DNA from: Bacillus sp. SA1-12
GTDB lineage: Bacteria > Bacillota > Bacilli > Bacillales > Bacillaceae
NCBI RefSeq assembly: GCF_000981385.1
Contig: NZ_LATZ01000119.1
Coordinates: 1-64,000 of the forward strand
Direction: 5' to 3'
Length of the DNA stretch: 64,000 nt
In this document: piece by piece, positions 1 to 8,028 of the stretch
Position numbering within the stretch: position 1 is the first letter of the stretch
Layout: each line of letters opens with the position of its first letter
The notes under the pieces: generated by a model
Told to the model about the DNA's origin: nothing
Database searches by the model: none
What the model saw: only the letters and a program-made list of their open reading frames with translations
Program-made: the position numbers and the translations under genes

Positions 1-1
1 G

Positions 2-508
2 AAATATTTAATGGACAAAGAAATTAGACCTGTTATGCCTTACACAAGACCCCACACTAAAGATGAATTCATGAAAAAATATGAATATGTCTACGATGAA
101 TATTATGATTGTTATATTTGTCCGAAGGATCAAATACTTCCTTACCGTACAACGACCAGGGATGGTTACAGACAATACGCATCAAATCCAGCCATTTGTA
201 AGGATTGCCCACTCCTTGATTCCTGTACACAAAGTAAGAACAAGAGGAAAATGATTCACCGACATATTTGGGAAGATAACATTGATGAAGTTAATCATTT
301 ACGGCATACAGAAATGAATAAAAGCATATACGCTAAACGAAAAGAGACAATAGAACGTGTCTTTGCAGATGCTAAAGAAAAGCATGGTATGCGATGGACC
401 ACTTTAAGAGGAATTAAAAAAGTGGCCATGCAGGCGATGCTAACTTTTGCTGCCATGAATCTCAAGAAAATGGCAAACTGGGCATGGAAGTATCCATGCC
501 CAGCCTAA
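2..508 (+). CDS. IS1182-family transposase, C-terminal part
   Basis: C-terminal portion of a DDE transposase; the reading frame is open to the first base of the window, so the start is missing. The visible part has the cysteine-rich insert typical of IS1182 transposases (C-x2-C at about residues 34-37 and C-x2-C-x5-C around residues 62-71 counted from the ATG at 11), followed by the conserved tail with ETIERVFADAKEKHG, which carries the last catalytic acidic residue, and MQAMLTFAAMNLKKMANW. The last codons form a perfect 10-bp palindrome (479-502). Whether the element is active cannot be judged without the N-terminal half. Confidence 0.85.
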   Translation, partial: KYLMDKEIRPVMPYTRPHTKDEFMKKYEYVYDEYYDCYICPKDQILPYRTTTRDGYRQYASNPAICKDCPLLDSCTQSKNKRKMIHRHIWEDNIDEVNHLRHTEMNKSIYAKRKETIERVFADAKEKHGMRWTTLRGIKKVAMQAMLTFAAMNLKKMANWAWKYPCPA

Positions 509-526
509 GAAAATAAAGAGAAAATG

Positions 527-565
527 CAAACCCCATTTCAAATCAAGGATTTGAAATGGGGTTTG
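527..565 (+). terminator. 18-bp perfect stem-loop at the IS 3' end
   Basis: Arms at 527-544 and 548-565 are perfectly complementary with a three-base loop. There is no long T run after it, so it may block outside transcription or translation into the IS rather than act as a plain terminator. It lies between the transposase stop codon and the presumed IS end. Confidence 0.5.
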
Positions 566-578
566 TCTACGGTCTGAA

Positions 579-607
579 AGCTAATTCTAAATAGAATTAG
601 CTTTTTT
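579..607 (+). terminator. Rho-independent terminator overlapping the MATE gene stop
   Basis: AGCTAATTCTA at 579-589 pairs with TAGAATTAGCT at 592-602 and is followed by six T residues on the plus strand. Read on the minus strand, the same palindrome carries the last codons and the TAG stop of the MATE gene. It would stop transcription leaving the IS toward the MATE gene's 3' end. Confidence 0.6.
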
Positions 608-1960
608 GTATAGCAAGATTTCATTTCGTTTCTGAATCATTCGGAGGCGTATTGAAAGACCAATTGCACCTGCTGCAAGCCCTGTAATTAAACCTATCCA
701 GAAACCGAAAGCATCTAATTTAGTATAGCTAGCCAACAAATAACCTACTGGTAAGCCAATTACCCAATAGGAAATCAATGCCATAATAAACGTAACATTG
801 ACATCCTTATAACCTCGTAATGTTCCTTGAATGGGTGCAGCAATTGCATCTGATAGTTGGAAGAAAATCGCGTATAATAAAAATTCCTGAGTCAGCTTTA
901 ATACCACTGGATCTGATGTATAAATTGATGCTACTTCTGGTCGGAAAAAATAAATACATGCTGCAGATAAGGAAGATAGAAGGACAGCCATGGAGATTCC
1001 AATATAACTATATTGTTTTGCATCCTTTAACCGCTTTGCTCCAACCTCATGTCCGACAACAATTGTTAAAGCCATTGAGATACTTAAGGGAAGCATATAG
1101 AGAAATGAAGCAAAGTTCATTGCAGCCTGATGTGATGCAATGGTTACTGTATTATACTGGCTCATTAACAGGGTGACTGCTGCAAATATACTTGTCTCAA
1201 AAAAAATAGAGAGTCCAATTGGCACCCCAATCTTTAATAGTTCCCCCCATTTCTTTAATGAAGGTCTAAAAAAAGTCGTAAATACATTATAATCCCTAAA
1301 AGGCGGCTGCTTTATTATAATATATACAGCTATCGCTGTTATACACCAATATGTAATAGCAGATGCAACACCAGCGCCTATTCCTCCAAGCTTTGGAAAG
1401 CCAAAAGTTCCGAAGATTAACAAATAATTGAGTACAAAATTAATTGGCAATGATGTAAGAGTAATCAGCATGGAAACTCTTGTAAATCCAAGCGCATCAA
1501 TAAAACATCTTAAAACTGAGTATAAAAATAATGGGACAATTCCGAAAGATAAGGCAACTAAAAAGCCGTATGCAATTTGCTTTACTTCGTACTCCAACTC
1601 CATATTGTTTAAAATCGGATCTAATGAAAAATATCCGATAGTACCGATCATAACTGAAAGGAGCACACTTAAATAAAGAGCTTGTATAACGATTTTAGGT
1701 ACGTCGTGTTTCTTTTTCGCTCCTACTAATTGGGCAACAATAGGTGTAACGGAAAGTAAGATCCCGCTTAGTCCTGTATAAACTGGAACCCATAAACTTG
1801 AACCAATTGCTACTCCAGCTAAATCATGAGGATGAACCTTTCCGGACATTGTTGTATCAAAGAAAGTCATCGAATATAATCCCAATTGCGTAATAAGAAT
1901 AGGGAATAATATACTCAAAAATTGAAGAATTTTCTCACGTTTTGTAAATGTTGTTTTCAT
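587..1960 (-). CDS. MATE family multidrug efflux transporter (YojI-like)
   Basis: Cation-coupled multidrug exporter of the MATE family in the cytoplasmic membrane. The 457-residue product has the usual length and about twelve hydrophobic segments in two homologous halves; the N-terminal segment has the family pattern [18 protein letters not shown] and the middle has [13 protein letters not shown]. The ATG at 1960 is preferred over the adjacent in-frame TTG at 1963 because GAGG lies eight bases upstream of it. B. subtilis has a MATE gene (yojI) in the same place beside cdaS, which supports orthology. The substrate is unknown. The end of an IS1182 element lies within about ten bases of its stop codon, but the protein looks full length. 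Confidence 0.9.
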   Translation of the reverse strand: MKTTFTKREKILQFLSILFPILITQLGLYSMTFFDTTMSGKVHPHDLAGVAIGSSLWVPVYTGLSGILLSVTPIVAQLVGAKKKHDVPKIVIQALYLSVLLSVMIGTIGYFSLDPILNNMELEYEVKQIAYGFLVALSFGIVPLFLYSVLRCFIDALGFTRVSMLITLTSLPINFVLNYLLIFGTFGFPKLGGIGAGVASAITYWCITAIAVYIIIKQPPFRDYNVFTTFFRPSLKKWGELLKIGVPIGLSIFFETSIFAAVTLLMSQYNTVTIASHQAAMNFASFLYMLPLSISMALTIVVGHEVGAKRLKDAKQYSYIGISMAVLLSSLSAACIYFFRPEVASIYTSDPVVLKLTQEFLLYAIFFQLSDAIAAPIQGTLRGYKDVNVTFIMALISYWVIGLPVGYLLASYTKLDAFGFWIGLITGLAAGAIGLSIRLRMIQKRNEILLYKKANSI

Positions 1961-2031
1961 CAATATATCCTCGTTTCCTCTTGTTGACTAGAGAATTATA
2001 TCATGAAAAACAAAATGTAACTCGTGTAAAG

Positions 2032-2142
2032 TTAATTATCTTCTTTCCGAGATTCACCTTTAAACATTTGATAATAAAAAAAGCCTAGTGAAAGTACTCC
2101 AAGGATACTAAAGGTATATTGAAAAATTTTTTGTGTAATCAT
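2032..2142 (-). CDS. 36-residue single-span membrane protein
   Basis: Short gene with a clear ribosome binding site (GGGAGG, seven to eight bases before the ATG). The product starts MITQKIFQYTFSILGV and has one hydrophobic stretch at about residues 6-24, then a charged tail ending SRKEDN. I do not recognise a family. It lies between the MATE gene and cdaS, on the same strand as the MATE gene, and could be co-transcribed with it. The good Shine-Dalgarno sequence and single-span design make it a plausible real micro-protein; there is no independent evidence of function. Confidence 0.55.
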   Translation of the reverse strand: MITQKIFQYTFSILGVLSLGFFYYQMFKGESRKEDN

Positions 2143-2273
2143 TGGCAAAACCTCCCATTACTAGTATGAGGTGAAAATGAAAAAAGATACGTAAAGATAA
2201 ATGAATGATGAGTAAAAAATAATTCATATTATTATTAAAAATAATAAAACTAATACAAAGGAGGGTGGATCAG

Positions 2274-2921
2274 TTGGAAGAGAGCAATCCATTTACGGAC
2301 ATTAAAAACCATATTTCTTTTCACCTAGAGCAAATTATCGAGGAAGCAGAATTGATGAGATCTTCAATCGGTGAAAAGGATTATTGTTTACTATGCGAGC
2401 TTGCGCATATTAGAGACCGGTTTAATGAAATTCAGTCATCGGCATCATTTTTTTACTTAAAGGCATATATCTCCGACTACACAAAAAATTACATAGAAAT
2501 TGCAAGAGCGATTCAAAATTTGTCGGACCGCCGACATGGAGCATTACTTGTTATTGAGCGTAATCAAGTAGTTGGCAGCCTTCTCCAGGGCGGTATCCAA
2601 CTTAATGCAAATTTATCGAGCCGACTTATTGAAAGCATCTTTTTTCCGGGTAACCCGCTTCATGATGGAGCAGTACTAATCAAAGGGGATTATATTATTT
2701 CTGCTGCAAATGTTTTGCCTTTAACTGAGCAAAATTTTGGAAATAAAAAAGTAGGGACAAGACATCGTGCTGCAATCGGTCTTTCCGAAGTGACAGACGC
2801 CCTTGTATTAGTTGTATCAGAAGAAACAGGTAAAATGTCATTTGCATTAGATGGCACGCTATATCCAATAAGTTCAACTGATGCAGGACTTCAGAACGGA
2901 GATATACTAAATAAAAGGTAA
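2274..2921 (+). CDS. cdaS: Diadenylate cyclase CdaS (sporulation type)
   Basis: Makes cyclic di-AMP from two ATP; in B. subtilis CdaS is the forespore-expressed diadenylate cyclase. The C-terminal DAC domain shows the catalytic HDGAVLI and RHRAAIGLSE motifs (about residues 135-175), preceded by RRHGALLVIE. The N-terminal ~65 residues are helical and match the autoinhibitory region of CdaS rather than the membrane spans of CdaA. Start choice: GGAGG at 2260-2264 would leave no spacing for the in-frame GTG at 2265, whereas the TTG at 2274 has nine bases, so I start there (215 residues; B. subtilis CdaS is 207). Its position next to the MATE gene and a CwlS-like hydrolase matches B. subtilis yojI-yojJ-yojL, with the yojK glycosyltransferase absent. 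Confidence 0.9.
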   Translation: MEESNPFTDIKNHISFHLEQIIEEAELMRSSIGEKDYCLLCELAHIRDRFNEIQSSASFFYLKAYISDYTKNYIEIARAIQNLSDRRHGALLVIERNQVVGSLLQGGIQLNANLSSRLIESIFFPGNPLHDGAVLIKGDYIISAANVLPLTEQNFGNKKVGTRHRAAIGLSEVTDALVLVVSEETGKMSFALDGTLYPISSTDAGLQNGDILNKR

Positions 2922-3032
2922 AAGACAGGTGTTAGAGGATAGAAGTGATTGGATCTTTTAGAATGTGCTCTAAATAATAGGAAGATAAAAAAATCAGTAG
3001 GATAACCCATTCGCTATAGTAGGTTAGACAAT

Positions 3033-3068
3033 GAGGTTGACTTTTAAGTCAGTCTCTTTTTCTTTTTT
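3033..3068 (+). terminator. Terminator after cdaS
   Basis: GAGGTTGACTT pairs with AAGTCAGTCTC (imperfect, core TGACTT/AAGTCA) and is followed by TTTTTCTTTTTT. It lies about 110 bp after the cdaS stop. Confidence 0.7.
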
Positions 3069-3091
3069 AAAAATAATTGGAGTGTAGGGAG

Positions 3092-3207
3092 AGAAGGCTG
3101 GAGATGCGTGCGAGTACTATGGTCAGGGGAGAGAAATGCAGGCGCCACAGTGCTGAGGAGGCTCACGGACCACCATCCAAAAAATAAACACCTTACGGAA
3201 ATCAACA
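3092..3207. repeat. Degenerate Bacillaceae-type intergenic repeat, copy A
   Basis: Contains CTGAGGAGGCTCAC (3153-3166), 13 of 14 bases identical to CTGAGAAGGCTCAC in the copy near 17.5 kb, and ends in GGAAATCAACAG. This resembles a common GC-rich intergenic element of Bacillaceae (bearing ...GAGGAGGCTCAC... and ...AAATCAAC...). The copy is eroded and shows no coding potential. Confidence 0.5.
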
Positions 3208-3258
3208 GAAATTTTTAACATAACCAAAAAAATATGTAGTTTCCTAGAAAAGAAATGA

Positions 3259-3287
3259 TTGTCTATAACTGTAAGTTTATGTATGAT
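3259..3287 (+). promoter_or_regulatory. Candidate SigA promoter of the LysM hydrolase gene
   Basis: TTGTCT at 3259-3264, a 17-bp spacer and TATGAT at 3282-3287. It lies about 115 bp upstream of the ATG. Confidence 0.5.
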
Positions 3288-3401
3288 ATTATTGGAGAAA
3301 TTTTTATCTAATTGTAATATATTTCTTGTCATTTTGTAGTTTTTCGTCTATTAATCCGATAAACTATTAATTTATACATACCTAGGAGGTTACTAGTTGA
3401 A

Positions 3402-4457
3402 ATGAAGCAAAAACTGATTGGATTAACAGCAACTGCTGTAGTAAGTTCTTCATTATTTACATCAATTGCCGCTGCCGAGAGTATTAAAGTCAAAAGTGGG
3501 GATACACTCTGGGAACTTTCTCGAGATTATAACACTTCAGTTAAGACACTAATGGATTTGAATAGGTTAAGCTCAGATTTTTTGAGAGTTGGTCAAGTTA
3601 TTGAGGTTCCAGGACCAAAGAAAACTTTATCTTCAAACTCAAGTTCTAGTAAAGGTACAACACAAACAAAACCAACAACTTCCACATCCGCTTATAAAGT
3701 GAAAGCTGGAGATTCGCTGTGGGTTATTGCTAGAAGGTATAATACATCTGTAAGTGAATTAAAAAAGCTAAATGGCTTAAAAGGTGACCTAATCTATGTC
3801 GGTCAAAGTTTAATCGTGAAAAAAACGGCTGGTCAAACGACAACAGGAAACAGTCAAACAAGTGAACAAGAAGAGCGACCAACAAACTCTGGATCGTCAT
3901 CTTCCACATATACGGTTAAATCAGGTGATTCACTTTGGAAAATCGCCAATCAGTTTAACATAACAATTGCAGAACTAAAGGTTGCAAATAATCTAAAGTC
4001 TGATTTGCTTATGATTGGACAAGTCCTAAAGGTGAATGGTGAAGTCAGCAAACCTTCCGCAAATAATTCTGGTTCACAAGGGTCTCAGCAATCTACATCT
4101 GTTAGTAAGATTGATAAAATGATAAGTGAAGCAAAAGCATTAATGGGAACACCATATCGCTGGGGCGGAAATACGCCGTCAGGATTTGATTGCAGCGGAT
4201 TCATTTATTATGTGCTAAATAAAGTTACATCTGTTTCCCGCTTAAGCACTGCGGGCTATTGGGATATGATGAAGTCGGTAAGTACGCCTTCTGTAGGTGA
4301 TTTTGTCTATTTTACAACCTATAAAGCAGGTCCCTCACATATGGGAATTTATTTAGGAAATAATGAATTTATTCACGCTAGCAGTTCAGGAGTTACGATT
4401 TCCAATTTAAATAATTCATATTGGAAGCAGCGCTATTTGGGTGCAAAGCGTTTCTAA
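3402..4457 (+). CDS. cwlS: Secreted D,L-endopeptidase with three LysM domains (CwlS/LytE-like)
   Basis: Peptidoglycan hydrolase that cuts the D-gamma-glutamyl-meso-DAP bond in the wall. A signal peptide (about residues 1-25, ending IAAAES) is followed by three LysM domains at about residues 27-70, 97-140 and 169-212 (each begins with a KVKSGDTLW-type motif) separated by Ser/Thr-rich linkers. A C-terminal NlpC/P60 domain begins near residue 236, with the catalytic Cys in FDCSGF, His in PSHMGIYL and a third polar residue in FIHASS. Its position between cdaS and yojN matches B. subtilis cwlS (yojL); the three-LysM layout also resembles LytE, so the symbol rests on synteny. AGGAGGT lies 11-12 bases before the ATG. 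Confidence 0.88.
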   Translation: MKQKLIGLTATAVVSSSLFTSIAAAESIKVKSGDTLWELSRDYNTSVKTLMDLNRLSSDFLRVGQVIEVPGPKKTLSSNSSSSKGTTQTKPTTSTSAYKVKAGDSLWVIARRYNTSVSELKKLNGLKGDLIYVGQSLIVKKTAGQTTTGNSQTSEQEERPTNSGSSSSTYTVKSGDSLWKIANQFNITIAELKVANNLKSDLLMIGQVLKVNGEVSKPSANNSGSQGSQQSTSVSKIDKMISEAKALMGTPYRWGGNTPSGFDCSGFIYYVLNKVTSVSRLSTAGYWDMMKSVSTPSVGDFVYFTTYKAGPSHMGIYLGNNEFIHASSSGVTISNLNNSYWKQRYLGAKRF

Positions 4458-4474
4458 AATAATACAAATATGAG

Positions 4475-4501
4475 AAAAGAGCCTTTTTAGGCTCTTTTTT
4501 G
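4475..4501 (+). terminator. Terminator after the LysM hydrolase
   Basis: AAAAGAGCC pairs with GGCTCTTTT around a TTTTTA loop, followed by a T run; it starts about 20 bp after the stop codon. Confidence 0.8.
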
Positions 4502-4550
4502 TATTTTCTAAAATGTTAAACTCTGTTATTAACTGGAAAAACCCTTCTCT

Positions 4551-4579
4551 TTGTATACTTAGTAAGTTTCTAGTATACT
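4551..4579 (+). promoter_or_regulatory. SigA-type promoter of yojN-yojO with an embedded dyad
   Basis: TTGTAT (4551-4556), 17-bp spacer, TATACT (4574-4579). A 7-bp inverted repeat, GTATACT (4553-4559) and AGTATAC (4572-4578), overlaps both hexamers, as an operator would. The gene start is 58 bp downstream. Confidence 0.5.
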
Positions 4580-4636
4580 CTTTTTTGGACTAAGTTTTTT
4601 AAAACGTAATAGATAAGTTAGAAAGAAGGATTATAG

Positions 4637-5524
4637 ATGGATCAACTACTTACTCTTCAGTTACCTCAAGAAATAAAAACTGTGATACAAAATCGTTCAT
4701 CCCTTTCTTATAATGAAGAAGAGCTATTATTAATTGGGAAGGGCGGCTTTACACCAGCAGATGAGTCGATTTTACTTGATGCCATGATTGCCCTGGCATT
4801 GGGGAAAAATGTGCTGTTAAAAGGGCCCACAGGATCTGGCAAGACAAAGCTTGCAGAAACCCTCTCTTTTCTGTTTCAACAACCAATGCACAGTATTAAT
4901 TGTTCGATAGATATGGATGCAGAAGCGCTTTTAGGTTTTAAAACCATTGAAAATCATAATGGATCCACTTCAATTGAATTTATTTCAGGACCTGTTGTAA
5001 AGGCGATGAAAGACGGACACTTATTATATATTGATGAAATAAATATGGCAAAACCTGAAACTCTGCCTATCTTAAATGGGGTCCTTGATTATCGAAGAAT
5101 GATTACAAATCCATTTACAGGAGAGGTAATCAAGGCAAATGAAAACTTCGGGGTAATAGCTGCAATTAATGAAGGATATGTGGGGACTGTCCCGCTAAAT
5201 GAAGCACTAAAAAACCGTTTTGTTGTTATTGATGTCCCATATATTCAAGGTCAAGAATTAAAAAATGTTTTGCAAAGTCAATCTAAGCTTGCCGACGATG
5301 CATTATTAACGACTTTCACACGATTATCTGCAGATCTTCTTACACTTGTACAGAACGGACAAGTATCTGAAGAAGCAGCATCTATCCGTGCGTTAATTGA
5401 TACTTGTGATTTAGCAAGATTTTTACCACCACTTCGCGCTATTGAAAGAGGAATTATTGATAAGCTGGAGGATGAAAGGGAAAAGGCTGCTATTCGCAAT
5501 TTAGCGGAGACATTATTCGATTAG
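4637..5524 (+). CDS. yojN: MoxR-type AAA+ ATPase (YojN-like)
   Basis: Predicted cytoplasmic AAA+ ATPase of the MoxR/CbbQ/NorQ group, which work with VWA-domain partners to remodel or insert cofactors into target enzymes. Walker A is GPTGSGKTK at about residues 60-68, Walker [14 protein letters not shown] at about 133-145, followed by the MoxR-type segment with NGVLDYRR and sensor 1 AAINEG. At 295 residues it is single-domain, as expected. It is followed after 13 bp by the VWA gene and the two form an obvious operon behind the promoter at 4551-4579. The pair, upstream of odhA, corresponds to B. subtilis yojN-yojO; the client protein is not known. Confidence 0.85.
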   Translation: MDQLLTLQLPQEIKTVIQNRSSLSYNEEELLLIGKGGFTPADESILLDAMIALALGKNVLLKGPTGSGKTKLAETLSFLFQQPMHSINCSIDMDAEALLGFKTIENHNGSTSIEFISGPVVKAMKDGHLLYIDEINMAKPETLPILNGVLDYRRMITNPFTGEVIKANENFGVIAAINEGYVGTVPLNEALKNRFVVIDVPYIQGQELKNVLQSQSKLADDALLTTFTRLSADLLTLVQNGQVSEEAASIRALIDTCDLARFLPPLRAIERGIIDKLEDEREKAAIRNLAETLFD

Positions 5525-5537
5525 AGAGGTTTTTACA

Positions 5538-7457
5538 TTGAGATTTATTAAGTTCAACGACCAACAAGTCGATTCCTTTCTATTTATGGAATTATCTGAC
5601 CTTGCCAAAGCACTTACGAAACAAAATGAATTTGAGGTTGACTATAGTGTCCAATCTTATTTGGATCCTTTTGAAGAAAAAATCTATGTTAGCCACTTTT
5701 GGGACCATCGTGAAAAAAACGATATGATTCTGGCGATGAAAAGTGATATTTATCTAAGATGTATTGGAAACTTTTATTTTACAAATTATCGCGATATCGG
5801 ATTATTTATTGAACAGGCGAAAAAATTCAAGCTGGAAAGCTTTGCAAAGCAATTATGTATACTTATGGAAGATTTACGTCTTGAGGAAATAAGTAAAAGA
5901 GAAAGACCAGGAACAAAAAGGGCTTTTGAGATAAGAAGGAAGTTATATCGGAAACATTTTAAAAGTCAGCTTACTATTCATCAAGAACGAAGTATTTTAA
6001 CGGATGCTTTGTTTAATTCTTTATACTTAAAATTAACTGCTCGTTCTCCATTAGAAGAGCTGCCAAGACTATCAGAGAACTTGGATCGCGCATTTCCTTT
6101 TATTGAATCTAAACTCTATCAAGCCTACGACGTGAAATCAACGAAGGAAGTCATTCGGATTGTTCTTGACCTTATGGAGGTATTGGAAGAAATACTTGAA
6201 AAAGATATGTTAAATACCTATTTCTATTTAGCTGACTTGCCGTATGAATCGTTTGAAGCAAATAGTCTTTTCGATGAGCTAAAACGTAAATCAAAACTGA
6301 AAAATAAGGATAAGCTAGCTGATGCCAAAAAAGGTGATGAAGACGTTCATGGTGATAAATTACCAACCTGGCACAGTGAGACGAGCAAGCCGACAAAGAG
6401 CTTTTTGCAATTCGATTTAGAGCAGGGAACGAACACCACCATCAGTGGAGACGGCATAGTCCGAGAAGGAGACGATGGTGATCAGGCGCTTGCGATGGTG
6501 CAAGGTACTTCCAAACAAGCAAAAAAGAACGATTATTCTAAGCTTGAAGCAATGGAAAATATAAGTGAAGAACGTGCAATGACTGCTGATTATGCTTATG
6601 GAAAAGAAAATAAATTTGCCATACCAGTATTTATTGAAGCGAAATCACCACTTCCAAATGAAATCGAACAATATAAAAAAGATCGTTCAAACATTTTATT
6701 GTTTCAAAAAAAGCTTAAGCTAATGATCCAGAAAACATTAGAACATAAACGGACACTGCCTAGAACCGATCTTCATATCGGAAGGTTAAATAAAAAGTTA
6801 TTGCGAATTTTAACAGATGATAACCCAAAGCTATTCTATAAAAAACAAGAAAAGTCACCTCAAATTGATGCTGTATTTACGCTCTTAGTAGATTGTTCAG
6901 CATCAATGTTTGATAAAATGGAACAAACTAAACTGGGAATCACATTATTTCACGAAACGTTAAAGTCTGTAAGAGTGTCACACCAAATTGTTGGATTTTG
7001 GGAAGATACAAATGAAGCATCCAAAACAAGACAACCTAATCATTTTAATACCGTTATTTCTTTCAAAGATTCTCTGGATCCTCAGGCTGGTCCTGAGATC
7101 ATGCAGCTGTCTCCAGAAGAGGATAATCGTGATGGCTATGCAATTAGACACATGTCAAAACAATTATTGACGCGAAACGAAAAACAGAAATTTCTCCTTG
7201 TTTTTTCAGATGGTGAACCCGCGGCAATGGGATATGAAAGAAATGGTATCATCGATACACATGAAGCTGTTTTAGAAGCAAGAAAAATGGGTATAGAAGT
7301 AATGAACGTATTTTTATCACGTGGTGAAATTGAAGAAACCACCAAAAACACCATTCAGAACATCTATGGAAAGTATAGTATCTTTGTAGATAAACTAGAT
7401 GAGCTTCCAGAGCAGCTGTTCCCATTATTAAAAAGACTACTTTTAAAAACGATTTAA
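5538..7457 (+). CDS. yojO: VWA-domain protein, NorD/CobT-like (YojO-like)
   Basis: Probable partner of the MoxR ATPase upstream. The 639 residues (B. subtilis YojO is almost the same length) comprise an alpha-helical N-terminal region, a charged linker at about 250-350, and a C-terminal von Willebrand A domain from about residue 450 with the MIDAS motif DCSASM and the downstream FSDGEPAAMGYERNG. This layout is like NorD and CobT, the VWA partners of NorQ and CobS. The start is TTG with GAGAGG eight bases upstream. No membrane span or signal peptide is seen, so it should act in the cytoplasm. Metal binding by the MIDAS is inferred from the motif; the client is unknown. Confidence 0.85.
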   Translation: MRFIKFNDQQVDSFLFMELSDLAKALTKQNEFEVDYSVQSYLDPFEEKIYVSHFWDHREKNDMILAMKSDIYLRCIGNFYFTNYRDIGLFIEQAKKFKLESFAKQLCILMEDLRLEEISKRERPGTKRAFEIRRKLYRKHFKSQLTIHQERSILTDALFNSLYLKLTARSPLEELPRLSENLDRAFPFIESKLYQAYDVKSTKEVIRIVLDLMEVLEEILEKDMLNTYFYLADLPYESFEANSLFDELKRKSKLKNKDKLADAKKGDEDVHGDKLPTWHSETSKPTKSFLQFDLEQGTNTTISGDGIVREGDDGDQALAMVQGTSKQAKKNDYSKLEAMENISEERAMTADYAYGKENKFAIPVFIEAKSPLPNEIEQYKKDRSNILLFQKKLKLMIQKTLEHKRTLPRTDLHIGRLNKKLLRILTDDNPKLFYKKQEKSPQIDAVFTLLVDCSASMFDKMEQTKLGITLFHETLKSVRVSHQIVGFWEDTNEASKTRQPNHFNTVISFKDSLDPQAGPEIMQLSPEEDNRDGYAIRHMSKQLLTRNEKQKFLLVFSDGEPAAMGYERNGIIDTHEAVLEARKMGIEVMNVFLSRGEIEETTKNTIQNIYGKYSIFVDKLDELPEQLFPLLKRLLLKTI

Positions 7458-7464
7458 TGTTTAG

Positions 7465-7505
7465 GCCTCTAGCTCTCTGACTGAGATACTAGTGGCTCTT
7501 TTTTA
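7465..7505 (+). terminator. Terminator after yojO
   Basis: GCCTCTAG (7465-7472) pairs with CTAGTGGC (7489-7496, one mismatch) and is followed by TCTTTTTT. Confidence 0.65.
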
Positions 7506-7902
7506 TGTAGAAAGCTTTATCCTTTTTGCTTGTAAAGTAATAAGCTATAGTAAAGGGTATTGTTGATTTTATAAGATGCTTGAGATTCCTGAGGGAACAA
7601 AGGTAGAGAATTTGCTTGGCAAGGCAGCTGCTAAACCACACACTTAAAGTTGGCGAATAAGCAAAATTCAGGAGACACGTTTAATAAATCAAAAAAATAC
7701 TTTAAAAAAATAAAAATTGATCTTTTTTCCAGTTAATATGTTGTATGATAGAAGTAAGGAAACACAAGTAATTAGTATGATTATTCAAACAATTCAAACA
7801 AATAAACAAATTGGTGAAAAAAGCGGTAAAAGATTGAATTTTTTTTAAAAATTTTACTGAACTATGCTTGGAATGTGGGGATAGCAGTGGTAAAATAGGG
7901 TT

Positions 7903-7916
7903 TGGAAGCGTTTAAT
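7903..7916 (+). promoter_or_regulatory. Weak cre-like (CcpA) site upstream of odhA
   Basis: TGGAAGCGTTTAAT matches the cre consensus TGWAANCGNTNWCA at 11 of 14 positions, with the central CG and flanking A/T intact. It lies about 115 bp upstream of the start. Catabolite control of TCA-cycle genes makes it plausible, but the right end is poor. Confidence 0.3.
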
Positions 7917-7952
7917 TATCATACTACTATACTAATAGCATTGGTTAATATT

Positions 7953-7997
7953 GTAGGATAATAATTTTTTTCCTACGTATCAGAAAAGTTTTTCTGA
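7953..7997 (+). promoter_or_regulatory. Two stem-loops in the odhA leader
   Basis: GTAGGA (7953-7958) pairs with TCCTAC (7971-7976). Right after it TCAGAAAA (7980-7987) and TTTTCTGA (7990-7997) form a perfect 8-bp hyphenated dyad whose flanks (GT at 7977-7978, AC at 7999-8000) extend the symmetry. They end about 30 bp before the odhA ATG and could be an operator or leader structure. Confidence 0.45.
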
Positions 7998-8028
7998 AAC
8001 ACTTATGAATAGTTGGGGGTAATGTTAG

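Larger units (their letters stand above)
1..580 (+). mobile_element. 3' end of an IS1182-type insertion sequence
   Basis: This is the right-hand part of an insertion sequence whose left part lies outside the window. It contains the transposase C-terminus (to 508), a short non-coding tail with a perfect 18-bp stem-loop (527-565), and a terminal stretch ending near TCTACGGTCTGAAAGC at about 566-581. That the element ends there is inferred from the layout and from the usual organisation of IS1182 elements; the other terminal repeat is not visible, so the exact edge and any target duplication cannot be fixed. Confidence 0.6.
2922..3401. other. 480-bp intergenic region between cdaS and the LysM hydrolase
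   Basis: Holds a terminator for cdaS (3033-3068), a degenerate intergenic repeat copy (3092-3207) and a SigA-type promoter (3259-3287). A minus-strand open frame at 3123-3332 has no ribosome binding site or recognisable product and is not called. Confidence 0.6.
7458..8028. other. 570-bp region between yojO and odhA
   Basis: Contains the yojO terminator (7465-7505), a poorly conserved stretch near 7575-7680 that may be another eroded intergenic repeat, a weak cre-like site (7903-7916) and two stem-loops just before odhA. No gene is supported here. Confidence 0.5.

Noticed and set aside
3123-3332. Minus-strand open frame of 69 codons
   Set aside because: It overlaps the repeat copy and the promoter of the LysM gene, has no ribosome binding site and no recognisable product.
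7717-7749. TTGATC...TATGAT as the odhA promoter
   Set aside because: The spacer is 21 bp, too long for SigA; no better pair was found, so the promoter is left unassigned.
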